A stretch of 26,988 bases of DNA from Lachnospiraceae bacterium (GCA_016301965.1 JAEDOO010000007.1:1-26988); one strand, 5' to 3'. Shown: positions 17,252 to 24,897, counted from the first letter of the stretch. Program-made: numbers and translations. Notes: generated by a model not told the origin, from the sequence alone.

Positions 17252-17671
17252 ATGGTTCAAATGATTATAGGTAAAAAAGGGAAAGGAAAAACTAAGCAGC
17301 TTTTAGACAGAGTGAACACTTCCATTAAAACAGCCAATGGAAATATCGTATATATCGACAAGAGTTCCAAACACATGCTTGAGCTGAACAACAAAATTCG
17401 TCTGATCGACGCATCCGGATACGGACTGAAAAATTCTGATGAATTTATCGGATTTATTCTTGGTATCATTTCTCAGGATCATGACCTGGAAGAGATGTAT
17501 CTGGACAGTTTTTTAAATGTTGCAAAGCTTGAGGGTGCCGATATCACAGCAACCATCAAAGAGCTGGATTCCATCAGCAAAAACTTTAATGTTAATTTTA
17601 TACTCAGTGTTTCTCTTGACAAAGATGAGCTTCCGGCAGAGCTTGGTGAGTATATCTTTATTGAGATGTAA
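17252..17671 (+). CDS. small standalone P-loop protein, function unknown
   Basis: A 139-residue soluble protein starting with a Walker A motif, IIGKKGKGKTKQLL (G7-T14). A hydrophobic strand ending in Asp, EMYLDSF near residue 81, could be Walker B. The C-terminal half has GADITATIKELDSISKNFNVNFILSVSL, reminiscent of the last strand of small P-loop NTPases. Related clostridial proteins are sometimes labelled twitching motility protein PilT, but it lacks the PilT Asp and His boxes and N-terminal PAS-like domain, so that label is not supported. AAGGAGG at 17237-17243 and its own strong promoter and terminator make it a single-gene transcript between two wall/division operons. I do not assign a function. 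Confidence 0.85.
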   Translation: MVQMIIGKKGKGKTKQLLDRVNTSIKTANGNIVYIDKSSKHMLELNNKIRLIDASGYGLKNSDEFIGFILGIISQDHDLEEMYLDSFLNVAKLEGADITATIKELDSISKNFNVNFILSVSLDKDELPAELGEYIFIEM

Positions 17672-17696
17672 TACAGTCACACATAGGTAAGTATAG

Positions 17697-17724
17697 AAAC
17701 CGGGCAGAGATGCCCGGTTTTTTT
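17697..17724 (+). terminator. intrinsic terminator after the P-loop gene
   Basis: A perfect 10-bp stem, AAACCGGGCA (17697-17706) with TGCCCGGTTT (17711-17720), a GAGA tetraloop and a run of seven T (17718-17724). It lies 25 nt beyond the P-loop gene stop, an almost ideal rho-independent terminator on the plus strand. The minus-strand DUF378 gene ends ~50 nt away, but the reverse orientation has only a short T run. Confidence 0.93.
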
Positions 17725-17776
17725 GACTATACATGCTAAAGCACGGTATACCTGTTTTCTCTTTCTGTGCATAAAC

Positions 17777-17986
17777 CTACTCACCCATATCTTTAATACG
17801 ACCGAACAGACAGATACAGTACAGACCGCTTATTCCCACAAGCGCGTAAATAATGCGGGAGAGCAGTGTGAGAGAACCAAAAAGCCAGGCCACCAGATCA
17901 AATCGGAAAAAACCGATCAGCCCCCAGTTAATGGCTCCGATGATGACCAACGTCAGTGCTGTGTAGTCAAGACCTTTTGTTTTCAT
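17777..17986 (-). CDS. DUF378 family small membrane protein
   Basis: A 69-residue protein with two hydrophobic helices: LDYTALTLVIIGAINWGLIGFF and an ~25-residue second segment around ALVGISGLYCICLF. The INWGLIGFFRFDLVAWLFG signature identifies the DUF378 family (B. subtilis YuzA type), whose function is unknown. A TTG six nt upstream is also in frame, but AAGGAGG at 17995-18001 (reverse strand) is 8 nt from the ATG at 17986 and only about 2-3 nt from the TTG, so the ATG is chosen. It is the only minus-strand gene between the two plus-strand blocks and appears monocistronic. I could not place its promoter. Confidence 0.85.
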   Translation of the reverse strand: MKTKGLDYTALTLVIIGAINWGLIGFFRFDLVAWLFGSLTLLSRIIYALVGISGLYCICLFGRIKDMGE

Positions 17987-18041
17987 AGTCAAAACCTCCT
18001 TGTTTATACTGCATAGTTTGTACAGTATTTTTGAATTTATT

Positions 18042-18053
18042 CCGAAATTTCGG
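18042..18053. repeat. 12-nt perfect palindrome in a divergent intergenic region
   Basis: CCGAAATTTCGG is perfectly self-complementary and lies between the minus-strand DUF378 gene and the plus-strand HlyD-like gene. A second dyad, ATACTG at 18006-18011 with CAGTAT at 18023-18028, sits nearer the DUF378 start. Either could be an operator, but I cannot tie them to a regulator and short AT-rich palindromes can arise by chance. Confidence 0.4.
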
Positions 18054-18071
18054 CTGATATTCCAAAAACTC

Positions 18072-18100
18072 TTGTGCTGACCTAGTAAAAATGCTAGAAT
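18072..18100 (+). promoter_or_regulatory. probable promoter of the HlyD-like/yggS/sepF operon
   Basis: TTGTGC at 18072-18077 and TAGAAT at 18095-18100 with a 17-nt spacer. The -35 matches three of the most important positions and the -10 matches five of six. The predicted start near 18107 leaves a leader of ~28 nt containing the AAGGAG at 18122-18127. Confidence 0.55.
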
Positions 18101-18134
18101 ATTAAACGCAATTTATAAGTGAAGGAGAAAAACA

Positions 18135-19490
18135 GTGTCCGGCAAAAAAAACAGCAGGCAAAATAGAGCCTCATCATTATTTACGTTTAATATCGGTACA
18201 TTGATTTTTGGAGCCATCCTTCTGTATATTCTGATCAGTTTGTTTATTTACGCAACGACAAAGCATATTTCCACGTACCAGGTTATTTCCGGACCGCTGG
18301 CGCAGAATCAAACGTATACAGCACTGGCTGTCCGTGAGGAAACGGTGATCAATTCCAATAACGATGGGTATATACGTTACTATGCCCAGGAAGGGCGAAA
18401 GGTCAAAAAAACAGGAGCAGTATATTCACTGTCTCAGTCCCCGGAAACTAGCAGCGGTACCACAGAACTTTCCGATGAAGCGCTTAGCAAGATACGTGCA
18501 CAGACGGCGCAGTTTTCTTCTGCTTTTAAACCAGACAATTTTGGCCAGGTGTATTCTTTTAAATATTCTCTTTCCGGCAGCATTCTTGATTACGCTGGTA
18601 TGGATAAGAACAGTGATACCACTGCGGTGGTAGGGGATTCTTCTGTATATCTGGCACCGGATGCCGGCGTGGTACTTTATACCAGAGATGGTATGGAAAA
18701 TCTGACAGTTGATAATTTTACAGCTGATGATTTTTCCTACAGTTCCTACAAGGTAGAAAATTTAAGAACCACGGATCACATCAGTACAGGCACCCCTGTG
18801 TATAAGCTGATCACCAGCGAACAGTGGTCTGTTTTGGTGCCTGTGACAGCGTTTCAGGCATCTAAACTGGAAGGGAAAAAAAGTATTAAGGTAAAGTTCA
18901 GAAAAGACGGTTCTTCTATGACCGGTTCTTTAGAGCTTTTGGCAAAAGAGGACAGTACCTATGCAAAAATCACGTTTTCTTCAGGCATGGTTCGCTTTGC
19001 TTCAGACCGTTATCTGGAAATTGAATTGATTACTAATGCGGAGAAAGGTCTGAAGATACCTATCTCCTCTGTTGTATCCAAAGATTTTTTCCTGGTGCCC
19101 AAGGAATATGCCGTAAGTCTGGATAACAGTTCTGATCTGGGATTTATTCGCAGAACAGCTCAAAAGGATGGAACGTACAGTACAGAGTTTGTCAATGCAA
19201 CGATATACGCCAGCGATGATAAGAATTATTATGTGGATATGACAGAATTTTCTGAAGGCGATATTCTGGTCATGGAAAATTCTACGCAGACCTTTACCCT
19301 GAAAGAGAAAGGACAATTGAATGGTGTATACAATATTAACCGGGGATATACAGTGTTCCGAAGGATTGAGATTATCGATCAGAATGAGGAATATTGTATT
19401 GTTAAGACTGGTACAGCCTACGGTCTGTCTCTTTATGATAATATTGTGCTGGACAGCAGTACAGTCAGCGAAGATGAAATTCTGTATTGA
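18135..19490 (+). CDS. HlyD-like membrane-anchored protein, orphan
   Basis: A 451-residue protein with a basic cytoplasmic N terminus, one membrane helix at about residues 22-42 and a large extracellular part. Residues ~60-105 (LAVREETVINSNNDGYIRYYAQEGRKVKKTGAVY) resemble the barrel-sandwich hybrid fold of HlyD/membrane-fusion adaptors. A second half-motif recurs near 165-185 (VYLAPDAGVVLYTRDGMENL). The long coiled-coil hairpin of true export adaptors is short or absent and no ABC or RND partner is adjacent, so a transport role is doubtful. The start is GTG at 18135, 7 nt after AAGGAG. It heads the yggS-sepF-ylmH operon (gap to yggS 24 nt), suggesting a link to division or envelope function. 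Confidence 0.78.
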   Translation: MSGKKNSRQNRASSLFTFNIGTLIFGAILLYILISLFIYATTKHISTYQVISGPLAQNQTYTALAVREETVINSNNDGYIRYYAQEGRKVKKTGAVYSLSQSPETSSGTTELSDEALSKIRAQTAQFSSAFKPDNFGQVYSFKYSLSGSILDYAGMDKNSDTTAVVGDSSVYLAPDAGVVLYTRDGMENLTVDNFTADDFSYSSYKVENLRTTDHISTGTPVYKLITSEQWSVLVPVTAFQASKLEGKKSIKVKFRKDGSSMTGSLELLAKEDSTYAKITFSSGMVRFASDRYLEIELITNAEKGLKIPISSVVSKDFFLVPKEYAVSLDNSSDLGFIRRTAQKDGTYSTEFVNATIYASDDKNYYVDMTEFSEGDILVMENSTQTFTLKEKGQLNGVYNINRGYTVFRRIEIIDQNEEYCIVKTGTAYGLSLYDNIVLDSSTVSEDEILY

Positions 19491-19514
19491 TGCCAATATA
19501 CGGAGGATGTAAAT

Positions 19515-20207
19515 ATGGTTACTGAAAATTTAAAAATAGTTGAAGAAAAGATCGCCAAAGCCTGTGAACGAGCAAAAAGAGACAGAAGTGAGGTAACACT
19601 CATTGCGGTGAGCAAAACAAAACCGGAGGTTATGATCGAAGAAGCCTATGCTGCAGGTCAGAGAGATTTTGGAGAAAACAAAGTGCAGGAGATCTGCCGG
19701 AAAAAAGAGCTGCTTCCCGAAGATATCCGCTGGCATATGATTGGTCATCTGCAGCGCAACAAAGTCCATCAGGTAGTGAATAAGGCCTGTCTGATCCATT
19801 CCGTGGATTCTTTGCGTCTTGCCGAAACTATCAGTCATGAGGCTGAAAAAAAGGAGATTAAAGTTCCTGTTCTTGTGGAAGTGAATGTTGCGCAGGAAGA
19901 AAGTAAATTCGGTGTGACAACAGAAGAGACCATCTCTTTGGTGGAAGAAATCGCAAAACTTCCGCATATTCAGGTTCGTGGACTTATGACTATTGCTCCT
20001 TTTGTAGAAGATCCGGAGGAAAACCGTGGGATTTTCCGCAAATTAAAGCAATTAAGTGTTGACATTGCCGCCAAAAACATCAATAATGTCAATATGAGTG
20101 TTCTCAGCATGGGCATGACGAATGATTACGAAGTGGCCATCGAGGAAGGTGCGACTATGGTACGTGTCGGCACCGGAATTTTTGGCGAACGCGATTATAC
20201 GAAATAG
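19515..20207 (+). CDS. yggS: YggS/YlmE-family PLP homeostasis protein
   Basis: A single-domain TIM-barrel PLP-binding protein (PLPBP family) of 230 residues. The PLP lysine is K34 in IAVSKTKP. Other family stretches are FGENKVQE, WHMIGHLQRNKV, VEVNVAQEESKFGV, GLMTIAP, LSMGMTNDYEVAI and VRVGTGIFGER. It has no known catalytic activity and maintains vitamin B6 pools and amino-acid balance. GGAGGA at 19502-19507 precedes the ATG. Position immediately before sepF is conserved in Gram-positives (ylmE-sepF in B. subtilis). Confidence 0.95.
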   Translation: MVTENLKIVEEKIAKACERAKRDRSEVTLIAVSKTKPEVMIEEAYAAGQRDFGENKVQEICRKKELLPEDIRWHMIGHLQRNKVHQVVNKACLIHSVDSLRLAETISHEAEKKEIKVPVLVEVNVAQEESKFGVTTEETISLVEEIAKLPHIQVRGLMTIAPFVEDPEENRGIFRKLKQLSVDIAAKNINNVNMSVLSMGMTNDYEVAIEEGATMVRVGTGIFGERDYTK

Positions 20208-20226
20208 AAAAAGGGGATAAATTAAT

Positions 20227-20832
20227 ATGGGTTTTCTTGATAAGATTTTGAACGCCGTTAAACTGAATGACGATTATGATGATGACGATGAGTTCTTTGA
20301 TGACGATGACGATTTTGAGGAGTCTCCGAAGCCAAAGAAGCGATTCTTTAAAAAACTGGATGATGACGATGATTTTGACGAACCGGAAGAAAAAAAGCCG
20401 GCCCGTACGGTAAAACCGGTAAAGGATACTTCGGCAAAGTCTGCGGCTGCAGCAAAGACTTCCACAGCCAAAACCAAAACTGCTCCAAAGTCTAAGACAA
20501 CATCCAAAATCACACCTTTAAGCGGCCGTACAAGCGTAGCAAACATGGAAGTATGCGTGATCAAGCCTACCAGCATGGAAGATACCCGTGAGATCGCAGA
20601 TACACTGCTCGACAGCTGTACAGTACTGCTTAATCTGGAGGGAATTGATGTAGAAGTTGCACAGCGTGTGATTGATTTTTCTTCCGGTACCTGCTATGCA
20701 CTGGGCGGTAATCTTCAGAAAGTATCCAGCTATATTTTTGTCATGACTCCGGCTAATGTGGACATTACAGGGGACTTTCAACAGATTTTAAATAACAGTT
20801 TCAATATGCCGTCCTTTGGCGCTGATTTTTAA
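20227..20832 (+). CDS. sepF: cell division protein SepF
   Basis: SepF anchors FtsZ to the membrane and aligns the Z-ring. The N terminus (MGFLDKILNAVKL) is the amphipathic membrane-binding helix. The C-terminal domain, about residues 110-200, carries the conserved VCVIKPTSMEDTREIADTLL, VEVAQRVIDFSSG and YALGGNLQKV stretches. Between them lies a ~95-residue linker: first a very acidic part with two Asp-rich tracts (about residues 15-32 and 45-51), then an Ala/Lys/Thr-rich part. At 201 residues it is longer than the ~150 of B. subtilis, all from the linker. AAGGGG lies 10 nt before the ATG. ylmH begins 2 nt after the stop. Confidence 0.95.
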   Translation: MGFLDKILNAVKLNDDYDDDDEFFDDDDDFEESPKPKKRFFKKLDDDDDFDEPEEKKPARTVKPVKDTSAKSAAAAKTSTAKTKTAPKSKTTSKITPLSGRTSVANMEVCVIKPTSMEDTREIADTLLDSCTVLLNLEGIDVEVAQRVIDFSSGTCYALGGNLQKVSSYIFVMTPANVDITGDFQQILNNSFNMPSFGADF

Positions 20833-20834
20833 GT

Positions 20835-21590
20835 ATGGAAAATGAAGAACTGATCCGCCGTCGTTTCCAGGATATGGCCCGGCGCGCTTACAACCGTAAC
20901 ATTGTGGTATGTTCTGATTTCCTGGATTTACATGAATTACATATTTTACAGTATCTGAACATGGATGATCTCGGCGTCAGGCTGAGATTATCCGGAGGAT
21001 ATGAGGAAGCAGAGCGTCAGATAGCAGCATTTCTACCTGATGCTTTTGTTTATTTTGAAAAAGAGGATTTTCCTATTTGCTGTATTGCCATTCGTCCCTT
21101 AAATGAACGTTTCAGTGAAGAATTGACACACAGAGACTATCTGGGTGCTTTAATGCACCTTGGTATTGAAAGAAGTTGTCTTGGAGATATTCTCGTGCAG
21201 GGACATACAGCCTATGTGTTTTGTCTGGAGAAAATGGCGGATCTTATCTGCCGTGAAGTGACAAGGATTCGTCATACTACAGTTATGGCTGTTAAGGAGA
21301 CATTGTCAGAAGTTCCTTCCCCAAGAATTCAGGATGTGACAGGAACCGTCAGCAGTGTTCGTCTGGATTCTGTTCTGGCAGTGGCCTTTGGCCTGTCAAG
21401 AAATAAGGCAATTCCATATATTGAAGGAGGACAGGTATATGTCAATGCACGGCAGGTGGTATCTAATGGATATGGCCTTCATCCCGGGGATCTGATTTCT
21501 GTACGGGGGCTGGGAAAATTCCGCTATATAGATGTACGAAATCAATCCAAAAAAGGGAAATACTGGATAGATATTCAAAAGTTTGTTTAG
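20835..21590 (+). CDS. ylmH: YlmH-family S4-domain RNA-binding protein
   Basis: A 251-residue protein with the YlmH layout: an N-terminal region beginning ENEELIRRRFQDMARRAYNR, a central domain (DYLGALMHLGIERSCLGDILV) and a C-terminal S4 RNA-binding domain at about residues 175-235 (LDSVLAVAFGLSRNKA, GGQVYVNARQVVSNGYGL, GDLISVRGLGKF). YlmH homologues associate with ribosomal complexes and take part in ribosome quality control. There is no Shine-Dalgarno sequence in the 2 nt after sepF, so translation is probably coupled to sepF termination. The usual downstream divIVA is not present. Confidence 0.93.
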   Translation: MENEELIRRRFQDMARRAYNRNIVVCSDFLDLHELHILQYLNMDDLGVRLRLSGGYEEAERQIAAFLPDAFVYFEKEDFPICCIAIRPLNERFSEELTHRDYLGALMHLGIERSCLGDILVQGHTAYVFCLEKMADLICREVTRIRHTTVMAVKETLSEVPSPRIQDVTGTVSSVRLDSVLAVAFGLSRNKAIPYIEGGQVYVNARQVVSNGYGLHPGDLISVRGLGKFRYIDVRNQSKKGKYWIDIQKFV

Positions 21591-21603
21591 AAAGAGGATT
21601 GTT

Positions 21604-22692
21604 ATGGAAAATGCACTGAGAGTAAGCAGGGAACACTGCTTTGACTACAATATTGTATGGAGAGACAGTTTTGATGAGCTGCCGCTGCTTCTGGACGAGC
21701 TCGATCTTGCCGCCACAAAGATCTGTATTGTTTCCGATGCAACGGTGGCGGGGCTGTACGCAGACGAAGTAAGAGAGGTTCTTTCCGGAAAGTATCAGGT
21801 CAATACATTTGTATTTCCTGCCGGGGAAGAACAGAAAAATCTGGATACTGTCAGAGAACTCTATCGTTATCTGATAGAGAAAAAATATTCCCGCAAAGAT
21901 CTTTTACTGGCATTGGGTGGCGGTGTGACCGGAGATCTGTGTGGATTTGCGGCTGCTACCTATCTTCGGGGGATAGATTTCATCCAGGTTCCTACCACAC
22001 TTCTGGCGCAGGTGGACAGCAGTGTAGGCGGGAAGACAGGGGTGGATTTTGACGAATTCAAAAATATGGTCGGAGCTTTTTATCAGCCGCGTCTCGTGTA
22101 TATGAATATGCATACATTGGATACGCTTAATGAGCAATTGTTTGTCTGTGGTATGGGTGAGATCCTTAAATCTGCGCTGATCCGGGATGCCTCCCTTTAC
22201 CAGTGGATGGGTGAACACCGTCATGAGATCTGTCAGCGGGATAAAAAGGCCCTGGCACATATGATTCGTGAATGCTGCAGAATCAAATCTGAAGTTGTAG
22301 AATGTGATCCTACGGAAAAGGGTATTCGCGCTATTCTGAATTTTGGACATACAGTAGGTCATGCGGTGGAGAAGCTGATGCACTTTACAATGCTGCACGG
22401 CCAGTGTGTTGGAATCGGTATGGCTGCGGCGGTATGGCTGTCCTGCAAGAAAGGGCTCCTCAAAGAAAGTGAAATGAAGTTCATTCTTGAGTTGAACCGT
22501 TACTTTGGTCTTCCGGACAAAGTCAGTGGACTGAAGGCGGAAGATGTATTGCAGGCCATGGCCTCTGACAAAAAAGCCTCCGATGGCAGCACAAAATTTG
22601 TTCTTCTGGACAGTATCGGGCACGCTGTCGTGGAAACTCTTCCCATTGCCGAGCTGAAAGAGGCGGTCATGAGCATATTGAAGGAGGCATAA
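21604..22692 (+). CDS. aroB: 3-dehydroquinate synthase
   Basis: AroB converts DAHP to 3-dehydroquinate, the second step of the shikimate pathway, using NAD and a divalent metal. The signature block is intact: GGGVTGDLCGFAAATYLRG, PTTLLAQVDSSVGGKTGVD. Metal ligands lie in GMGEILKSA (Glu), FGHTVGHA (His) and LHGQCVGIGM (His). An in-frame TTG at 21583 would overlap ylmH, but AGAGGA at 21593-21598 sits 5 nt before the ATG at 21604, giving 362 residues, the usual length. No other shikimate gene is near, so aroB is isolated within a division/translation operon, between ylmH and lspA. Confidence 0.95.
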   Translation: MENALRVSREHCFDYNIVWRDSFDELPLLLDELDLAATKICIVSDATVAGLYADEVREVLSGKYQVNTFVFPAGEEQKNLDTVRELYRYLIEKKYSRKDLLLALGGGVTGDLCGFAAATYLRGIDFIQVPTTLLAQVDSSVGGKTGVDFDEFKNMVGAFYQPRLVYMNMHTLDTLNEQLFVCGMGEILKSALIRDASLYQWMGEHRHEICQRDKKALAHMIRECCRIKSEVVECDPTEKGIRAILNFGHTVGHAVEKLMHFTMLHGQCVGIGMAAAVWLSCKKGLLKESEMKFILELNRYFGLPDKVSGLKAEDVLQAMASDKKASDGSTKFVLLDSIGHAVVETLPIAELKEAVMSILKEA

Positions 22693-22695
22693 CAT

Positions 22696-23220
22696 TTGAA
22701 AAAGAGTGATCATTTAAAAGATAAGCTGGCGGCCATCGTTGGTCTGCTTCTTTTGCTGATTTTTGACCAGTGGACCAAGCTTCTTGCCATTTCTCATCTG
22801 AAAGGGAAGGCAGATATTGAGCTCCTACCGGGGGTGTTCAGTCTTCATTATCTGGAAAATCACGGTGCAGCCTTTGGTATACTGCGTGATCAGCAGTGGA
22901 TCTTTCTGATACTGGCAGCTGTGTTTCTTGTAGCAGCCGTCATTCTCTATGTGCGGATGCCGTTTACGGCCAGAATGGTTCCCCTTCGTATCATTACCGT
23001 ATTTATCGCTGCAGGTGCAGTCGGCAACATGATCGACAGAATATTTCGGCATTACGTGGTGGACTTTCTGTACTTTTCCCTGATTGATTTTCCGGTATTT
23101 AATGTGGCGGATATCTATATCACCTGCTGTGCCGTACTTCTGGTTTTGTTTGTTGTGTTTTATTATAAAGATGAAGAACTGGAATGCATTTTTTCTCAAA
23201 AGGATGCCAAGCAGAAATGA
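22696..23220 (+). CDS. lspA: lipoprotein signal peptidase LspA
   Basis: LspA cleaves prolipoprotein signal peptides after diacylglyceryl transfer. It is an aspartic peptidase with four membrane helices. The catalytic dyad is D114 in GNMIDR and D139 in FNVADIYI, and DQWTKLLA near residue 21 plus ENHGAAFGIL near 54-63 are family motifs. At 174 residues it is slightly long because of the C-terminal charged tail. The start is TTG at 22696, 8 nt after an AAGGAGG (22681-22687) inside the end of aroB. Its stop overlaps the RluD-type gene start (ATGA). Confidence 0.95.
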   Translation: MKKSDHLKDKLAAIVGLLLLLIFDQWTKLLAISHLKGKADIELLPGVFSLHYLENHGAAFGILRDQQWIFLILAAVFLVAAVILYVRMPFTARMVPLRIITVFIAAGAVGNMIDRIFRHYVVDFLYFSLIDFPVFNVADIYITCCAVLLVLFVVFYYKDEELECIFSQKDAKQK

Positions 23221-24122
23221 AAGAAATGCTGTTTTCAGCCGCAGAGAGCGGAGAGCGTATAGATAAATTTTTAAATGAAGCCCTGCCGGACTTTTCCCGT
23301 TCCTACCTTCAAAAGCTGATCAAAAATGGAAACGTTCTGGTAAAGGATGTCTGTGTAAAGCCGAATTATCGTCTGAATGCTGATGACGAGATCCGTATCG
23401 TAATTCCTGAGGATGTTCCCCTGGATATTCAGCCGGAAAACATTCCTCTGGACATTTTGTATGAGGATGAGGATCTTCTGGTCATTAATAAACCAAAGGG
23501 TATGGTGGTACATCCGGCGGCCGGGCATTACAGCGGAACACTGGTTAATGCATTATTGTACCATTGTGATGGACAGTTGTCCGGAATAAACGGCGTACTG
23601 CGTCCGGGAATCGTGCATCGAATTGATCGGTATACCACAGGATCACTCCTGGTCTGTAAAAATGACATGGCGCATAGAGCACTGGCAGAGCAATTAAAGG
23701 AGCATTCCATCAATCGCCGCTACAGAGCTATAGTCTGGGGCAATCTGAAAGAAGATGAGGGAACTGTGGATGCCCCTATCGGTCGTCATCCTGTGGACAG
23801 AAAGAAAATGGCGATCAATCGTCAGAATGGAAAAAATGCTGTGACACATTATACTGTCCTGCAGCGTTTTTCAAAATTTACGTATATTGAGTGCCGGCTG
23901 GAGACGGGAAGGACACATCAGATCCGTGTACACATGGCAAGTATCGGCCATCCGCTCCTCGGTGATGAAGTGTATGGCCCCGGCAGATCTCCCTATGCGC
24001 TTGAGGGGCAATGTCTGCATGCGATGGTATTGGGGTTTATACATCCCAGGACGGGAGAGTATATAGAGTGTACAGCGCCTCTTCCGCCTTATTTTGAGCA
24101 TTTAATAAAGACCATGAAGTAA
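23217..24122 (+). CDS. rluD: RluD-type 23S rRNA pseudouridine synthase
   Basis: A RluA/RluD family enzyme with an N-terminal S4 domain (about residues 12-75: GERIDKFLNEALPDFSRSYLQKLI, GNVLVKD) and a pseudouridine synthase domain. The catalytic Asp is D137 in HRIDRYTTG. Further motifs are DLLVINKPKGMVVHPA, ECRLETGRTHQIRVHMA and GHPLLGDEVYG. A longer in-frame reading begins at 23184, but the ATG at 23217 overlaps the lspA stop as ATGA and matches family N termini, giving 301 residues. The exact target uridines cannot be read from sequence. lspA-rluD pairing is common in Firmicutes. Confidence 0.92.
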   Translation: MKEMLFSAAESGERIDKFLNEALPDFSRSYLQKLIKNGNVLVKDVCVKPNYRLNADDEIRIVIPEDVPLDIQPENIPLDILYEDEDLLVINKPKGMVVHPAAGHYSGTLVNALLYHCDGQLSGINGVLRPGIVHRIDRYTTGSLLVCKNDMAHRALAEQLKEHSINRRYRAIVWGNLKEDEGTVDAPIGRHPVDRKKMAINRQNGKNAVTHYTVLQRFSKFTYIECRLETGRTHQIRVHMASIGHPLLGDEVYGPGRSPYALEGQCLHAMVLGFIHPRTGEYIECTAPLPPYFEHLIKTMK

Positions 24123-24139
24123 CGGGCTTCATGGTCTTT
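24107..24139. terminator. convergent hairpin terminator between rluD and ttcA
   Basis: A perfect 13-bp stem, AAAGACCATGAAG (24107-24119) with CTTCATGGTCTTT (24127-24139) and a 7-nt loop that includes part of the rluD stop codon. The plus-strand side is followed by a T-containing CTGTTATTT and the minus-strand side by TTTATTAAA, so it can end both converging transcripts, though neither T tract is ideal. Confidence 0.75.
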
Positions 24140-24147
24140 CTGTTATT

Positions 24148-24897
24148 TCAGAGCTGTCTGAGAGCCTCATAACGGTCAATACGTTTGGGCCAGCTATCAA
24201 AATTATGGTTAAGAATAGCGCCGAACATGCGGTCCCGGGCACCGGGATTTTCTTCATAGATCTTGGTCAGCAGTTCTTTTGTATACTCCCGCTTTGTAAA
24301 ACCGTCAGCAGGACAGTTGCTTTTGGTGACGGGGAGATGGCTTCCCTGTGCGTAACCACGGATATCCTCCTCATTGACAAAAATCAGCGGGCGAATCAGA
24401 TACAGTCCTGTCCGGTCAAGGTGAGTCAATGGAGAGAAGGTATTGATTCTTCCTTCAAAGATCAGAGACATCATCATGGTCTCAATCAGGTCATCCTTAT
24501 GATGGGCATAGGCAATCTTATTGCATCCAAGTTCCAGAGCAGCATCATTTAAAGCGCCTTTTCTCATTTTGGCGCATAGAGAGCAGGGATTCTTTTCTTT
24601 GCGTTCTTCAAAAATGATTTTGGCAATGTCCGTCTGAATACAGGTGTAGTTTACTCCAAGTTCCTGACAGAAAGAACGAATCTTATCTGTCTCAAAACCC
24701 GGGTTGCCCAGATCCACTGTGATGGCTTCCAGGCTAAATGGATGAGGATAAAAGCGGCGAAGATTTGCCAGTGCCACAAGAAGAGTAAGGCTGTCTTTTC
24801 CACCGGAGATACCGACGGCAATTTTATCGTTGTCCTGTATCAGGCGGTATTCATCTATGGCTTTTCGGGTATAACTTAAAAGCTTTTGGGTGTTCAT
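24148..24897 (-). CDS. ttcA: TtcA-family tRNA thiolation enzyme
   Basis: An adenine nucleotide alpha-hydrolase fold protein of 249 residues. The PP-loop is S31-G-G-K-D-S36 in AVGISGGKDSLTLL. Cysteines C105 and C108 (NPCSLCAKMRKGAL) and C195 (KSNCPADG) match the three ligands of the Fe-S cluster in TtcA, which makes 2-thiocytidine at tRNA position 32. AYAHHKDDLIETMMM is also typical. The open frame runs 42 codons further upstream, but a consensus promoter lies inside that extension and GGGAG precedes the ATG at 24897, so the short form is correct. Clostridial members are assigned by similarity only; the exact tRNA target is unproven. It converges with rluD. Confidence 0.87.
   Translation of the reverse strand: MNTQKLLSYTRKAIDEYRLIQDNDKIAVGISGGKDSLTLLVALANLRRFYPHPFSLEAITVDLGNPGFETDKIRSFCQELGVNYTCIQTDIAKIIFEERKEKNPCSLCAKMRKGALNDAALELGCNKIAYAHHKDDLIETMMMSLIFEGRINTFSPLTHLDRTGLYLIRPLIFVNEEDIRGYAQGSHLPVTKSNCPADGFTKREYTKELLTKIYEENPGARDRMFGAILNHNFDSWPKRIDRYEALRQL

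Noticed and set aside
17723..18016. Plus-strand open frame of 97 codons opposite the DUF378 gene
   Set aside because: It lacks a ribosome binding site and domain, starts just after a terminator, and overlaps a minus-strand gene with a good AAGGAGG and a known family signature.
20274..20576. Minus-strand Ser-rich open frame opposite sepF
   Set aside because: The poly-serine translation is the antisense reading of the Asp codon tracts in the SepF linker.
21904..22713. Minus-strand open frame of 269 codons opposite aroB
   Set aside because: aroB on the plus strand has complete conserved motifs. The antisense translation is His/Cys-rich without domain features and has no Shine-Dalgarno sequence.
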